Below, in pieces: positions 5,942-6,684 of a stretch of DNA of 6,684 bases. This stretch comes from Candidatus Woesearchaeota archaeon CG07_land_8_20_14_0_80_44_23 (GTDB lineage: Archaea > Nanobdellota > Nanobdellia > Woesearchaeales > 0-14-0-80-44-23). The DNA lies in the NCBI GenBank assembly GCA_002779235.1, contig PEXD01000019.1:1-6684 (forward strand), read 5' to 3'. Numbering within the stretch: position 1 is the stretch's first letter; the number at the start of each line of letters is the position of its first letter. Below the pieces are notes generated by a model, which was given only the letters and a program-made list of their open reading frames with translations, made no database searches and was not told the origin of the DNA. Both the position numbers and the translations under genes were made by a program.

Positions 5942-6576
5942 TTTTTCACAATCTTCCTTATCAAATTCGAGATGGACCTCCTTTCAGGCGATGGCTGGCT
6001 CCTTCCGCGGCTTACAACCTCAACCTCTGCCTTTGAAAGATTGACTATTGTGGACGGGAAGCCCTCTTTTTCTCCCTCATAGATTATGAAGTCCATCTTT
6101 GCCTTGACCTCAGGATTGAGGTTTTCAATTGAGGTCATGAACTCCTCGCCAGAGATGTTTGCGCTTGTTGTTATAACCGGGCTGCCAAGCTCCCTCACAA
6201 AGTCGGAGAACCAGTGCTTTGGAATCCTCACGCCGATTGTCTCCCAGCTGTTGTTGACTTCATTTGCAATGGCCTCCCTGTTTTTCAGCTTGAAAATCAG
6301 GGTGTAGGGCCCCGGAAGCTTTTTTATCCACTCCTCTGCAAATGGCGGCACTATGCATTTGCTGTATATCCAGTCAATATTTGGGATTATTATGGAAAAG
6401 GGCATGATGTCTCTCTTCTTCACATCCCTCACCCTCCGGACTGTTTTGCCCTTTGTAGCGATGCACCCAATCCCATATATTGTATCTGTAGGGTGTATGA
6501 ATATTGCCCCGTCCTTCACCATATCGATGAACTTCTCCTTATTTATAAGAAATTCTTCCTTTGAGACGACTTCCAT
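5938..6576 (-). CDS. tsaC: Threonylcarbamoyl-AMP synthase, YrdC/TsaC family
   Basis: A 212-residue YrdC-domain protein. The family makes L-threonylcarbamoyladenylate from threonine, bicarbonate and ATP; the KEOPS complex then transfers the threonylcarbamoyl group to A37 of tRNAs decoding ANN codons (t6A37). Visible signatures are P29-T-D-T-I-Y-G-I-G near the N-terminus, the basic K53-K-R55 then P59, G89-P-Y-T-L-I-F, I114-G-V-R-I-P-x-H121 and S132-P-V-I-T-T-S-A-N140-I-S-G, then STIV. It ends soon after with a basic tail, so it lacks the extra C-terminal domain of Sua5 and is the short TsaC type. The start at ATG 6576 has no Shine-Dalgarno but a TATA box about 27 nt upstream, suggesting a leaderless mRNA. 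It leads a two-gene operon with the overlapping phosphoesterase. The initiator tRNA in this window is an expected substrate of the pathway. Confidence 0.93.
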   Translation of the reverse strand: MEVVSKEEFLINKEKFIDMVKDGAIFIHPTDTIYGIGCIATKGKTVRRVRDVKKRDIMPFSIIIPNIDWIYSKCIVPPFAEEWIKKLPGPYTLIFKLKNREAIANEVNNSWETIGVRIPKHWFSDFVRELGSPVITTSANISGEEFMTSIENLNPEVKAKMDFIIYEGEKEGFPSTIVNLSKAEVEVVSRGRSQPSPERRSISNLIRKIVKK

Positions 6577-6597
6577 GAGAATGTGGTTAGGAGCGGC

Positions 6598-6609
6598 TAT
6601 TTAAAAATA
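6598..6609 (-). promoter_or_regulatory. TATA box for the tsaC-phosphoesterase operon
   Basis: The minus strand reads TATTTTTAAATA here, centred about 27 nt from ATG 6576. With no ribosome binding site in the short gap, transcription probably starts at or next to the start codon. Confidence 0.65.
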
Positions 6610-6617
6610 TTATGCAG

Positions 6618-6663
6618 AAAAGCGGCAAAACTCCAATCTTCAGATTGGAGATAAGCCGCTTTT
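6618..6663. repeat. Perfect two-tier hairpin upstream of tsaC
   Basis: The outer arms AAAAGCGGC (6618-6626) and GCCGCTTTT (6655-6663) pair over 9 bp. A four-base internal loop on each side (AAAA and ATAA) leads to the inner arms CTCCAATCT (6631-6639) and AGATTGGAG (6642-6650), another 9 perfect pairs with two bases between. TGC (6613-6615) and GCA (6665-6667) can pair further out. On the plus strand it ends in TTTT, as a stem-loop terminator would for a gene ending beyond the right edge; on the minus strand it lies just upstream of the tsaC TATA box. Its role is undecided. Confidence 0.8.
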
Positions 6664-6684
6664 AGCACAAAGAAATGTATTACA

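Noticed and set aside
5690..6082. Plus-strand open frames across the phosphoesterase/tsaC junction
   Set aside because: Both lie opposite two genes with clear catalytic motifs; no promoter or ribosome binding site.

Overview
The window is almost certainly archaeal. It carries an archaeal-type initiator tRNA-Met (A1-U72 pair, GGG/CCC anticodon stem). The archease/RtcB pair and a compact SerRS fit this. Clear TATA boxes lie about 26-27 nt upstream of several start codons that have no ribosome binding site, which suggests leaderless mRNAs. Where Shine-Dalgarno sequences exist they are of the GGTGA(T) kind. Short genes, tight spacing and moderate GC would suit a small-genome archaeon, but the sequence alone does not fix the lineage.

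Layout, left to right. A minus-strand gene (1-1277, running off the left edge) encodes a two-domain GalT-like HIT-superfamily protein. It diverges from serS (1395-2690, +). Directly after serS comes a small thioredoxin-fold protein (2715-3050, +) whose active site has lost its first cysteine. A poly-T stretch then ends that unit. An independent promoter drives the initiator tRNA (3166-3240, +). Another promoter drives a two-gene operon of archease (3308-3730) and the RNA ligase RtcB (3741-5162). From the right, a minus-strand operon consists of a YrdC-domain threonylcarbamoyl-AMP synthase (5938-6576) overlapping by 4 bp a calcineurin-like phosphoesterase (5339-5941). The two operons converge on a 176-bp intergenic region packed with perfect hairpins enclosed by a longer-range helix. 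A perfect two-tier hairpin (6618-6663) lies at the right edge, upstream of the tsaC promoter.

Together, most genes concern tRNA: aminoacylation (SerRS), the initiator tRNA itself, tRNA splicing or repair by RtcB with its activator archease, and the first step of t6A37 modification (TsaC). That last modification would be expected on the CAU-anticodon tRNA encoded here. The GalT-like protein, the altered thioredoxin and the phosphoesterase have no evident direct link to that theme.

No mobile element, CRISPR array or defence system was seen. The least explained parts are the structured convergent intergenic region, the edge hairpin, the one-cysteine thioredoxin, the altered zinc/active-site motif of the GalT-like protein, and a C-U mismatch in the initiator tRNA T stem.
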